DNA from: Gyrodactylus bullatarudis
Taxonomy: Eukaryota; Platyhelminthes; Monogenea; Gyrodactylidea; Gyrodactylidae
Assembly: GCA_012064415.1 (NCBI GenBank)
Contig: SSNU01000302.1
Coordinates: forward strand, 97,976-161,975
Direction: 5' to 3'
DNA length: 64,000 nt
This document shows positions 1-10,605 of this stretch, piece by piece. Each line of letters opens with the position of its first letter. The first letter of the stretch is position 1. The notes beneath the pieces are model-generated. The model searched no databases and had not been told where the DNA came from. It saw only the letters and a list, made by a program, of their open reading frames with translations. Made by a program: the position numbers and the translations under genes.

Positions 1-680
1 TATTCCCACCAGCCCTTACTTCATATCAGATAAAATTATCAATTCTAATTGGTAGATTTATTTTTGCTATTCTTTTTGAGAAATATGTGGACTTACATTT
101 TCTAGACATACGAAATATTGCTGAGAATTAATGAGCTAAGAGAACAAAAGCCGTACTGCTTTTTCAATTAGACGATTCTTTAATGGACGCTAAAGGACTA
201 AAGAGGGTGCGGCGATCCATTTTTCCAATTAAAATTCATAATTTTATTATTTAAAGATGGTTCTAAAAGTGTAACATATGTTCAACAAATCCTCGATGTA
301 ACAAACTAAAGTTAAAAAATGTTTTTCTTTTCAAATGAGAGGTGATAAATTACGCAAGCTGCACCTTTTGGTTAAATTCAAGGACAAGGTTGGCTTCTAA
401 GAGATCTTGCAACCAGAAGAAACCTTATTTCCACACATAATAAAATAATAATAACGGGATAATTGAGAAAAAAAATACGAGTTGTGAAATAGATTTTTTC
501 AAAACTACAAACAGAAGAAGGATTCTAAATATTCCATCTTGGACAAAAACCCCATTTGACGACATCATGTATTCCCAGGTGATATGAAGATGAGAATTTA
601 CTATTTTTGCAAACAAGCTCAATTTTTTCTCCACAAAGTCAGGAAAATTTCCTTTTTTGAATTACATGATGAAATGAGCC
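1..680. other. No gene seen; AT-rich repeat-derived DNA
   Basis: No open frame here resembles a known protein. Near 583-608 the DNA matches the 25-bp terminus of the repeat at 52382-52660 (the GAAGATGAGAATTTACTATT end), so at least part is an old inverted-repeat element. If the RING gene exon at 2510-2686 (minus) continues in this direction, this is intron or 3' flank for it. Confidence 0.5.
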
Positions 681-1781
681 AATAATTTGTTGAAATACAG
701 TCAATAACCAAGAGAGAAACAAGAATAGTGGAACGACAAATCAGACGTAGCTTCTCAAAAATAGTGGAATGATATGGTGTATTTGAAGGTATATAAGGCA
801 ATTTCATACCCTCACACACATCCATGTGTTTGACTCAGAATCTTAACATTGAAGTATAGGGAGGGTAATTATGATTAAGTCGTATGCAATGAAACCAGTA
901 ATTAGCAATTGAAGTTAATTTTTTAACATTACACAACAGAAAACAAGAGAGTTTACATGTTTTTCAAGGTTTATGATATGAGTCATATCTTATTTTTCAT
1001 TATTTTGTGTAAAATTGATAGAGTACTTTTTTTCCATCTTGGATCAACTGGTCAGGATGAAAAAATTTTCTTCTTGATCTGATCTAATTTTCTCGGTCGA
1101 TGACATGAGTAAGGGTCGATTTTTATTTCGTTGATTAAACTCTCTGAGAAAACTAAAGAAACCCCGTTTGTGATCAACGTTTTGAGATCCGATCCTGATC
1201 AAAAATAATTTTTTCTTCCAAAATTGATTTTCATCTGTAGCTGTTTTCAAGATATCCTTTATTCGTTTGCAACAAAAATTAACGTTAAATCGAAGGGGAG
1301 AAATTTTTCCAGAATAGATTTTACACAAATATAATTTTTGTTTTAGAGTGACAACACAAAATTTCTCTTCGAAATTAGATCAGATCAAGAAGAAAATTTT
1401 TTCATCCTGACCAGTTGATCCAAGATGGAAAAAAAGTACTCTATCAATTTTACACAAAATAATGAAAAATAAGATATGACTCATATCATAAACCTTGAAA
1501 AACATGTAAACTCTCTTGTTTTCTGTTGTGTAATGTTAAAAAATTAACTTCAATTGCTAATTACTGGTTTCATTGCATACGACTTAATCATAATTACCCT
1601 CCCTATACTTGAATGTTAAGATTCTGAGTCAAACACATGGATGTGTGTGAGGGTATGAAATTGCCTTATATACCTTCAAATACACCATATCATTCCACTA
1701 TTTTTGAGAAGCTACGTCTGATTTGTCGTTCCACTATTCTTGTTTCTCTCTTGGTTATTGACTGTATTTCAACAAATTATT
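681..1781. repeat. Foldback (inverted-repeat) element with 410-bp arms
   Basis: Positions 681-1090 are the reverse complement of 1372-1781 almost base for base; I see one difference, near 853 against 1609. The spacer 1091-1371 is single-copy here. Both arms therefore encode the same spurious peptide beginning MDVCEGMKLPYIP on opposite strands. I see no transposase in the spacer. Related arm sequence recurs at 36853-36930 and 37530-37590, so it is a dispersed family. Long arms with a short spacer fit a non-autonomous foldback or MITE-like DNA transposon. I could not assign a superfamily or a clear target-site duplication. Near-identical arms imply recent insertion or ongoing arm-to-arm conversion. 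Confidence 0.88.
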
Positions 1782-2509
1782 TAAAAATTTTCCTAATCAA
1801 AAAATGTAAATGGTTTACTTTCTCACAATAATGACAAATTTGATAAAATTTTGGAATTCAAAAAATAAATTCTTTTCTCAATTTCTGGAGAGATATATCG
1901 AATTTTTTAAATAATAAATTTTCAACTTGTTTTAGATTTTAGATGGGTCTAAAAGAATTTCAATCAAATTAACTTTAAATGATCCGAGGAACAAGAAAAA
2001 AAGACCACGATAGATCCAAATTTTCAATCGAAAAATACTAAAGGAAAAGATTCAATGTAAAACTCGTGAGATTTTTATCTAAATACATAATGAATATACA
2101 GAATAATTAATTGAATTTTATGCCCCAATTAGATCATTTGTAAACCACAATTATGGCTATTATTAATATCAAGTTGTTAGTCTCAAGAATGTTTCAAATA
2201 TGATTGTCTTCTTGGTAGGAGAGAGATGACTATTTTTAGATCGTTAATTAAGAATTTCCTTATTCAAGAAAAGTTTGGATATTATTGTTATCTAACAAGG
2301 TTGAGAAGCTTTTGTAATTTTGAAAGATTTCGTTTCTTGATTAAAAAGGTTGAGATATAGAGTCTAGACAGATATAAATATTCAGAAAAGCAGTTGATCG
2401 TCGCTCAAGACATTCATTTAGAAAGAGAAGGAAGCTTACAAGAAAAGACCAAAGTTTAATAATTGTAAAAAAATCAAAATAACTGCAATTGAGAAAATAT
2501 GAAACTCAC
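1782..2509. other. No gene seen; probable intron of the RING gene
   Basis: AT-rich sequence without a protein-like frame. It follows a splice donor on the minus strand at 2509-2508, so the simplest reading is intron of the RING-finger gene, with the foldback element at 681-1781 inserted in it. Confidence 0.45.
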
Positions 2510-2686
2510 TTGTAGTTCAATTATTCGTTTAATACAATGTCTACAAATGGTATGTGAGCAAGGTAATAATTTAGCTGTATGTTCATTTTGATCGTAGCCA
2601 CTAAGACAGGTGCCGCAGGTGAGAAAATTTTCTGAAAAATCTTCGACATTGATCATGACTGTTTCAACAAGCCTTGAGGATGGCAT
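2510..2686 (-). CDS. RING-finger protein, first coding exon (partial)
   Basis: The exon runs from an ATG at 2686 to a donor (CTACAA then GTGAGT) after 2510, giving about 59 residues. It shows the first part of a C3HC4 RING finger: CGTC, then LPCSHTICRHC, with Cys-x2-Cys, Cys-x-His and His-x2-Cys metal ligands visible. The last Cys pair must lie in the next exon, which I could not find at lower coordinates. RING fingers usually recruit E2 enzymes as ubiquitin ligases. The spacing (CGTCLSGYDQNEHTAKLLPC) reminds me of the NHL-1/TRIM group, but no B-box or NHL repeat is in view, so the subfamily is inference. The start codon is the only ATG upstream in frame before a stop. Confidence 0.6.
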
Positions 2687-4349
2687 CTAGTGAGAACAAA
2701 GTTTACGATAAGAAAACAAATTCTAAGATTTAATGAATAACAAAACTTGAATAATGGATAAGCTTTTGGAAAGTTTGGGTAGAATTCATGCAACTCACAA
2801 AAGATGAAGACATTATGGTTATTAAGTTACAAGATGGATGTTTCAAGAGGTATAAATCCACAATAAAGTAACAGGTTACATCATATTTTCAAAGGATATA
2901 ATATATATATTTTTAAAAATTCATTTCAAAAGTGTATACTATTAAAAACGCATAAATCAAAAAAGAATTTAGTTTAAGTTGATCTAATTGATTAAATTTT
3001 AAATTCGAATTATGATCGTTCAATAATATAGCATCTATAATATAGAATCTATATTTTGGTATCCAAATATTTTTCAATGAAAAACCAAATGAATATATAC
3101 CAAGAGAGATTATACCATTTAGAACCTCAAAAATTGAGTATTGCAATCCACTTACTAGGCTTATGCAAGCTTAGAACGGATCATTTTATTCTTGAAATTT
3201 TTAATTAGAGAATCTCTATTATATTTTTTGTCTAAATATACTCGATGATCCTGAAATTTATCAGATCTTTGATTAAGTACGACAAAAGAATTTTTTTCAA
3301 CGGAATGAATTGTTTATAAGTGCAAATTCATCAAAATAGATTTCAAGTAGCACGTCTTTAGTACTAGTCAGTCACTACTTCTTGAAAACTAAATTATGAA
3401 CTTTAGAGTATAAATAACACTTGTAAATTACAAGTTGTAATATTTCTCTCAATAATCAGATTATTCTAATATTTATGAAATTTTCTTAATACAAGTTTTT
3501 TAGTGAGGGCTTTGGAATAATAGGCTTTAGAGTAATTTTCCCATTATTGTACTATTCACCAAACGAAAGTTTTCAATTTTATATTAATAAATATTTTAGT
3601 ATAAAATCGTGTCCTTCAAGAAATATTTTAATCTACTATTAAGTAGACACTAGTGAACACTAATTTAATATTCGACCAGTTTTTACTATGTTAAACACCA
3701 TGCTATTGTATTAATTATGCCTCTTTCATGAAGCTCTAACCAAGATACATAAATTGAAAATTTCTCAAGAAATTAAATCAGGAACTTTATCAGTATTTTT
3801 TTCCTTAATAAAAATAAGAAATTAAACCAACTATTGAAATCTAAACAAATATTTTCTAATAGAAAATTTATAAATCTTGAAACTTTACATGGTAGTTTAT
3901 AAAAAAAGATTGTGACCATCTGGGAATATTTCAAAAAGGAAATTAGCAATCTGTTTTGAAAGTGTTGTGGTAAATGCGTTGCTTAAATCTGACTGAGGTT
4001 GTAGTCCTTATCAGGATCGAATGAAAAAATATTTTTCACTTCTAATGAATTAATCTTTTATTTAGTCAATCTCTACTATTTATAATTTCAAGGTTCATTC
4101 TGTATATATTTATTTTTTTACTTCTAAATTTAAATAAACATTCTATTACAAAGATACTCAAAATATCTTATAAATATGAGTGAATATTCAGAAAAGATGC
4201 AGTTTCTCTCTTTATGAAAAGTCCAATTTCCGTTCAACTGTCTCGACTGAAGATTTCTTTTGAATTGCTTGCAAAAGTTCAGCTAGAAAAAAAATACCTG
4301 AACAATGAAAAGTCAAATTTCTATTCATAGATTATTATTTATTTTATTT
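2687..4349. other. Intergenic, no gene seen
   Basis: About 1.7 kb of AT-rich sequence without a recognisable coding exon. A short minus-strand frame near 2913-3146 is low-complexity in composition and lacks splice context. The interval is the 5' flank of the RING gene and the 3' flank of the CAP gene. Confidence 0.4.
4343..4348 (-). terminator. AATAAA poly(A) signal of the CAP gene
   Basis: The minus strand reads TAAAAATAAAATAAATAATA across the stop codon (4350-4352), so the AATAAA begins one base past the stop. It implies a very short 3' UTR. Confidence 0.5.
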
Positions 4350-5118
4350 TTACAATAGATTGGCTGTACTTATGAGGATTGACCCGGCAAAAATAAGGCC
4401 AGAAAGCTTTGAGAATATTCCAGAGTTGTCCTCTTCCCTATATTGCTCATAATACTGCCTTGGCTTATTGTCAACTTCATAGACACTCTTTGTCATTTGA
4501 TCCAGTTCAAATCTATATATATATATAGTTAGTGGGAAAATAAAAACAAGCCAAATTACCCTTCTCCGTAATCACAGACAACAATGAGACCCTTGCCAAT
4601 ACCGGGAATTCTACTACAAATTGATCTACCACATCCAATGTGGGTAGTATCCACATAGGCCAACTGTAGATACTGATCACAGATGAAACTGCATTCATTC
4701 TTTTCATGATCAAAGTCGACCAGTTCCTCGTACCATGCCTCAACAATTCTGATATAAAAAGTTTAAATTTTACTAAAGGAAAAGGTTACTTTGGAATGGT
4801 CATGTTAACATCGGCCGTGACGTAGATATTCTGGCCGACATATTGAAATCTTGGATCTCTCCTATCGTATTCTGAGTTATGATCAGTGCTACACTGCTCG
4901 GCATGTTTTTGTGCATTCGAAGCAAGGTCATTATCCCAGGCAACATCGGCAAGTTCTTTTGCCTTTGGTTGACGCATCTCTCGACCACTTCTAAGTCTAC
5001 TCCGGAATCGATTGTGGGCCTCTACCATTTCAGTCTCCAAAGAGGTCTCGTCGGCTGAAGTTTGGAATAAAACCAGTAGGGAAATAATGCAAACAAGTCT
5101 ATGATTAGATCTGAGCAT
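4350..5118 (-). CDS. Secreted CAP/SCP-domain protein, possibly GPI-anchored
   Basis: Three exons: 5118-4790, 4748-4560 and 4512-4350, joined by 41- and 47-nt introns with GT-AG ends, giving 226 aa. Residues 1-22 form a signal peptide. The CAP (CRISP/antigen 5/PR-1) fold is shown by EMVEAHNRF, the helix with HAEQC, VGQNIYV, AWYEE (114-118), THIGCG (145-150) and VVCDYGEG (166-173). Conserved cysteines at 129, 133, 149, 154 and 168 fit extracellular disulfides, and there is an N-glycosylation sequon at NMT. Oddities: the motif usually written GHYTQVVW reads DQYLQLAY, so its histidine is Gln135; and the chain ends in an 18-residue hydrophobic stretch after EEDNSG, as in a GPI-attachment signal or tail anchor. 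CAP proteins act outside the cell in many roles; the role here is unknown. The ATG opens directly into the signal peptide. Confidence 0.9.
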
Positions 5119-5251
5119 AGTTGGTCAACAACTCTGAGAGATTTATCTTTACAAATTCAGCTATCTAAATTCTGATGATTTATTCGAATTAATGTGTGAT
5201 CTCATTCGTTGATCAATCCAGGTTGAGATGCTAACATCAAATTACTGTGCA

Positions 5252-5258
5252 TTATATA
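5252..5258 (-). promoter_or_regulatory. Candidate TATA box of the CAP gene
   Basis: The minus strand reads GCTATATAAT about 135 bp before the CAP start codon. Position and sequence suit a TATA box with a roughly 100-nt leader. In AT-rich DNA such matches are frequent by chance. Confidence 0.3.
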
Positions 5259-5562
5259 GCTACATTTTACTAGTAATTATATTGTATCACAGATAAAATG
5301 AGAAAAAAGTATAAACAACAAATAAGGACCCGTATTACATCATAATGTAGCACGAAAGAAACTAAACTTGACACAGTTCATCTATTCTTGGTATATATGT
5401 GCTCATATATACATGAAGAGTAAAAGATGTTAGTTCGTATACTGAGGGGTTAACTTACTATTAGAACTCAATCTATATGGTGATTGCAATTATCAGAAAT
5501 TTTAATTTTTTCCTAGTGTCATTTGGTGAAATCAAAAGGGTTGAGACTAATTCAGAGAACTA
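5259..5562. other. Intergenic, nothing recognised
   Basis: AT-rich upstream region of the CAP gene with no open frame or repeat that I recognise. Confidence 0.35.
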
Positions 5563-6230
5563 AAGCTAATTGATATGAAGTTGGGAATATATAATTTTAA
5601 AGAAAACCTCGATTTTTTCATCAAAAGATTGAACCTGTTTAAGATTTTTTTGGAATCCTACTCATCCTGCCCACTATTACGATTTGAAAAATATGGCTAT
5701 TTTCCAAATTTCGATTGCCGCCAAAATCCAATATTTTCGAACATTGAGCTGGAAATTTTTATTGATTTCAAAGTGAGAATATGATCCAAAGTTGATTTTC
5801 AGGATCACAATTAGAGAAAGAAAACAAATATGCTTAATCTGTTCTAATGCATAACTTTATTAACGTTTGGGAGTCGAATTTCCATTTTTTGATCATTTTC
5901 ACTACTTGAAAATTAATGAAATTTCGACAAATTTCGAAATTTTTTGACGCTATTTGGCTTTCTTGTCTTATTGTGATCCTGAAAATCAACTTTGGATCAT
6001 ATTCTCACTTTGAAATCAATAAAAATTTCCAGCTCAATGTTCGAAAATATTGGATTTTGGCGGCAATCGAAATTTGGAAAATCGCCATATTTTTCATAAA
6101 AATTGATTTTTTTCCTCAAATCGTAAAAGTGGGCAGGATGAGTAGGATTCCAAAAAAAACTTAAACAGGTTCAATCTTTTGATGAAAAAATCGAGGTTTT
6201 CGTTAAAATCATAAATTCCCAACTTTAAAT
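5563..6230. repeat. Foldback element, family with TTGATATGAAGTTGGGAA ends
   Basis: The left end (CTAAAGCTAATTGATATGAA, then GTTGGGAA) is mirrored at the right end, which finishes ATTCCCAACTTTAAAT. Arms of about 250 bp, roughly 5578-5827 and 5975-6226, are clearly reverse complements with small indels. They share the internal landmark GGAATCCTACTCATCCTGCC. The spacer carries TTAACGTTTGGGAG. The same termini and landmarks recur at 27629, 28172-28827 and 36795-38766, with older traces near 8231, 12780-13200, 33690, 53550 and 54400-54900. I see no transposase, so it is non-autonomous. Confidence 0.85.
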
Positions 6231-8261
6231 GACCGAAAAATTTACAAAAGAAAGTTATTTCCAATACTAACAAGATATAATTTTACTTGACTTACATTTT
6301 ATTTTCTGCTTTTGATTTCTTATAAGAAATAATTATTTTTTGCAACTCGTGAGTTTAGACTCTTTCAGATTCTCGACATTAGAAAGCATAATGATCTCTG
6401 AGTAGTCTGCCTTTAACCAGCCACATTGTGTTCTATTATAATTATAAAAGGAAAAATCTTCTTTTCTATCTTGGAACAGACGTTAAGCCTATTCTTTTTT
6501 GGGGTCATTTCTAAAATCAACCCTTAAAAGTAAAACTAAGTCTAATAATAAACCTAATAACAAGCGAAGAAAAAGCAAATAGTATTAAAATTAAAAGCTC
6601 TCTTCTATGTAGAACTTATAATAAAAAGAGACACAGAGTTAGTAAAAGAAGTAAAAAATTTGCAAAATTAGTAAGTCAAAGCAAGAAATCTAACAGCTCT
6701 ATTTCAGTTACTCGGTTTCAAGATTATTATTGATATTCTCAAGAATCCCGGGAATCTTGTTACTAGTAACAAGTTTAACTGATAATTATTAGAGGTAGAT
6801 GAAATTTAAATATCGCTTGGGTCAGGTGAATAATGATAGAAAATTTGATAAAAATTATCATAATAAGTAATTTTTCAACTTTTAATTTTAATACATTTAG
6901 AAAGGAAAAACATCCAGTTTATTTATAACACCCCTAGAACTTTTTCAGAATCTCTTTTCAAAAGTGTTGCACATTAATAGAACCTTGGAAGCCTTACAAA
7001 ATTAAATGCCAGTAGAAACGAAAACTATACCTATTTGATATTCTCTAGAATTGTAAACTTAAACTTTGCTTCAGATTCATTTTCAATCCATACGAAATTT
7101 ATTAACCAATGAGTTGATCAAATTTTATTGAAAATCTAAACTTCCATTACTTTGTTTAATCGTGATCCTAAAGCAATACAGCTTTTTTAGTGTATTAAAA
7201 AAATACAAAAGCCTTATTTGTCAATGAATTCGGGTAATTTATCATGATAATTATTCAGTTATGAGTAAAAGTCAAGAGTACATCCTCAAAAGAATTTGAA
7301 TCAAAAGAAAGTTGATTTATCAATCAAAGACCAGTATCTACATTCATTCATCTCTCCATGAATCCGTGGAACATAATTTATTTATTGTATTATAACTTGA
7401 AGGCTATAGCTGATATTGATAGAGAAGGGTCAAGTTAAAAGTCACATGAAATACATTGAGAATTTCAAAAGTTATATTGTACTTGGTTGTGAATGAAATA
7501 TACTAACTTGTAAAGAAGAGAACATTCAACTTATTGACAGTTGTATTGTTCTCATGTGATTATCATTCAATCAAAGCCTGAATTATTATTATAGTACTTT
7601 CTAAATTTCATGCCTCTACACTTGTATGCCTAGGGATTATAATCTTATGCTATAAATTCGATTAATAATATTATTATTTTAAACGATACTATTTAAAAGT
7701 AGTTATTAAAACACAAATTTTTTTTTGATCTTCTACGATCTTTGATAAATCGATAGATGTGAGGTTCTTAGCAAGTAAAAACTTGATAGAATTCAACTAA
7801 GAAAAAACAGAATTCCCGTAAATTTTATTAAGATTGCCATTTTGAGTTGACTCATTGAGCTTGAAAAAATAGGTAAAAAATAAGTATTAATACAGATTAA
7901 GCCTTCGATTGACCTATCATATTTGACCTTATATATTGGTATATCCCATTGTATATGAATACTTCTCTAGCCCAGATATTAATAGTGATCATATTCCTAT
8001 TATTTTTGGAAATACCTCGAATATCACCTATTATACTTCATCTGACACCTATTGTTTTTGACCATTTTACTCACCCTACCTATTGTTTTTGTATTTACCC
8101 CTTAATTTAATGAAACTTTACCCAGAATCTGGTTTAAAATAATTTCTTTATAAAAACAAGGGGTAGACGCTCAAATTTAAATCAAGACTATTCTTTGGTA
8201 AAAATAATGATCTAGCTATTTACTAGAAGTTAATATGAAGTTGAGAATTTTTGGTTTTTAC
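6231..8261. other. Intergenic, no gene seen
   Basis: Two kilobases of AT-rich DNA without protein-like frames. A family end (TTAATATGAAGTTGAG) lies near 8231, next to the small palindrome that follows. Confidence 0.4.
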
Positions 8262-8446
8262 AGTGAAAATATTTCTATTGAAACACGAATATTTACCCCC
8301 TATTAAGTATTTATGTCAACCTATCTAAATGTATAGAAATCACTTGCTGCATTCTGATTGGTCGAGATAAATAATACTTAACTAGGGGCTAAATATTCGT
8401 GTTTCAATAAAAATAAGATGTTTCAATAGAAATATTTTTACTTTAA
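8262..8446. repeat. Small imperfect palindrome (MITE-like)
   Basis: The left half (TATTTCTATTGAAACACGAA, then TATTTACCCCCTATTAAGTA) matches the reverse complement of the right half (ATACTTAACTAGGGGCTAAA, then TATTCGTGTTTCAATA). The loop at about 8312-8372 includes a CTGATTGGTCGAG stretch. The arms differ by several substitutions and one small insertion, so it is older than the element at 681-1781. Confidence 0.65.
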
Positions 8447-10030
8447 ATTTAAAATTGATAGAAATAGTTTTTAAACCTAGATTTTTAACCTCATGATAGT
8501 ATCAAATTTTCTGATAAAATTATCAATTCTAAGTACATTATTATTTTGTGTATTTTTTATTATTATTGTATTGAAGCGTGTGTAGAAATTGCTTCCCCAT
8601 CATGATATTCAGTTTTAAAAATACACAATTTTTCAAATCGCGCTCAACTTTCAATGAATTTTTACCATGCAATCATTAAAATCCGAAATATCTTTGAAAA
8701 TATTAATCCCATCATCAAGAGGGCCTTTATGGTTAATTTCTTTGCTTATTCTTGTCCGTAAGGGATACTGTGGGAAAATGGGCAATGACACAATGACTTT
8801 CACGCTTTTAAAATAAGCAAAATATGACTAAATTTGGCTTTTCGGGTCCATTAGTAGTTTCCTTGGCTGATTTACTACTACAGTAATGCCTCTGTAATGG
8901 ATGTGGAAAATTAACCCCCTTCATCTCTACCCCAATTGAAAAAAAAAATTCTTAATCTTACTTGAAAGTATGCTCATTAGTTTATTTCGACTCAAAATAA
9001 AAATCTGGTTGATTTTTGCACCATTGGAAAGATCTCGGTTAGTAAATCAAAACTATACCACATTCTTACTAATTCTGAGTTCAAATAAGCGTATTATTTA
9101 TAATTAAATTCTTGGACAGATTTGAGGAATATTTCTCCTAAATCATCCTAAATCCTAAATGCTTAAATGTTAAAGGCGGATAACTAATTGTTAATAGAAC
9201 GTTATTCTTCAGACTTGTTTGGCATGATCTCAAGATAAACTAGGCATTTTTATATTGCCACAATAGCTGAAGTTGGCCTTCCTACATTTTGGATGGTTCT
9301 AATAGCTACCTTGAACTTTTTATTGAGTAATTTTGAAAATTTTATGCATAAAATATTATTATATATGATAACATCACAAGGTTATGAGTAAATAAAGTGT
9401 AGTTATAAAAAAAATATACAACTTTTTCGTGTATCAGAGTAGTAGTAGAAGTTGAATTCAAACTTTGTTATTTACAAAATGTGTAAAATGATCGGAGAGG
9501 AGTCGAATCTGTGATTTAAATGTTGTTATTGTTTTTCTTCTTATAAAAATATGTATTCATTGATTATGTCTTTCCTCGAGTAGTGGTGACACAGTAACAA
9601 GTTATAAAATTAATCAACTCTAAATTTAATGAGTTTTATAAAGAAGGCTTCAGAACAGATAGAGAGAAAGAGTGGGTGAGTGAATATTCAAACTTGGGAA
9701 ATAATTCTGATGATGATTATTATTGAAATGAAAAGTGAGTAATAATAATTTTAACACATTGATGGCCAATAATTGAAATGTAGAAGGAGGTAGTATTCGT
9801 ATTTGCAGATAGAAGAGGCTAGGATCTGAAACTGGTGCAGTGGATTTGAGACTTGTTCCTGGAATTTATATCTGAAATATAAAAAATTGTATGAAACAAT
9901 GAGGTTTGGTGGAGATTGATTTCCCTGTCATATTCTGATCCTAGACCACAGCTCAATTTTTAGGCAACCTACAAGAAAAAAATTTATTGAGATATATTAT
10001 ATATGTTACGACCAATGTAGAAACTTTAAT
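8447..10030. other. Intergenic, no gene seen
   Basis: AT-rich DNA downstream of the NTE gene. No exon-like frame is recognised. A phrase CACCTATTGTTTTTG occurs near 8048, 8080 and 10250, suggesting a dispersed low-copy repeat. Confidence 0.35.
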
Positions 10031-10062
10031 CAGTGTATACACTGACCGATCAGTGATCACTG
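10031..10062. repeat. Two adjacent perfect palindromes
   Basis: CAGTGTATACACTG (10031-10044) and CAGTGATCACTG (10051-10062) are both perfect palindromes, start 20 bp apart and are each followed by ACCGA. They resemble a repeated dyad-symmetric protein binding site, but no function can be read from sequence. Confidence 0.5.
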
Positions 10063-10605
10063 ACCGAAGGGTGATTTTTGACGTGTCCCGTTAACAGCTA
10101 TAGTCGGAAGACTTGCATTTCATCTATGTTCTCATCAATGAGATCTGCATGATAAAGTTCGTACTAGCAAAGAACCTCACATCTATCTAGTTTCCAAAGA
10201 TCGTAGAAATACCATATTATAATTAGAGTACAATTCAACTTAATCTGACACCTATTGTTTTTGTATTCACCCCATTTCGAATACATGTCGAATTTTTCTT
10301 CTGGCGTGAGATTTTTAAAACACTCAAAAACAATCACCAAAATTTTTATAATCCTTATTTTTTAAGAAATATTACACCCTTCTCTTATTTTCCTTTTCAT
10401 ACAGATATACCAATACAAGCCAGGAAGACAACATAGTCAAGTAGCAAGTGAACAATGTTATAGTCAATCTATGCCGAACAGCTTCCTGAAAAACTGTTAT
10501 CTATCAAGTATGCCAATCTTTCATGATGCATATGAAAAGTTTAAATCAACTCTTACTATAAAGATTGAAATCTGATTATTGGGAATTGAAAGATGATGAA
10601 CGGTG

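Noticed and set aside
425..1328. Minus-strand open frames of 68-94 codons at the left edge
   Set aside because: They fall in or beside the foldback arms; identical peptides on opposite strands show repeat structure, not genes.
5575..6164. Plus frames beginning MKLGIYNF and MKFRQISKF
   Set aside because: They lie inside the foldback element; the same peptides recur in other copies without conserved motifs.
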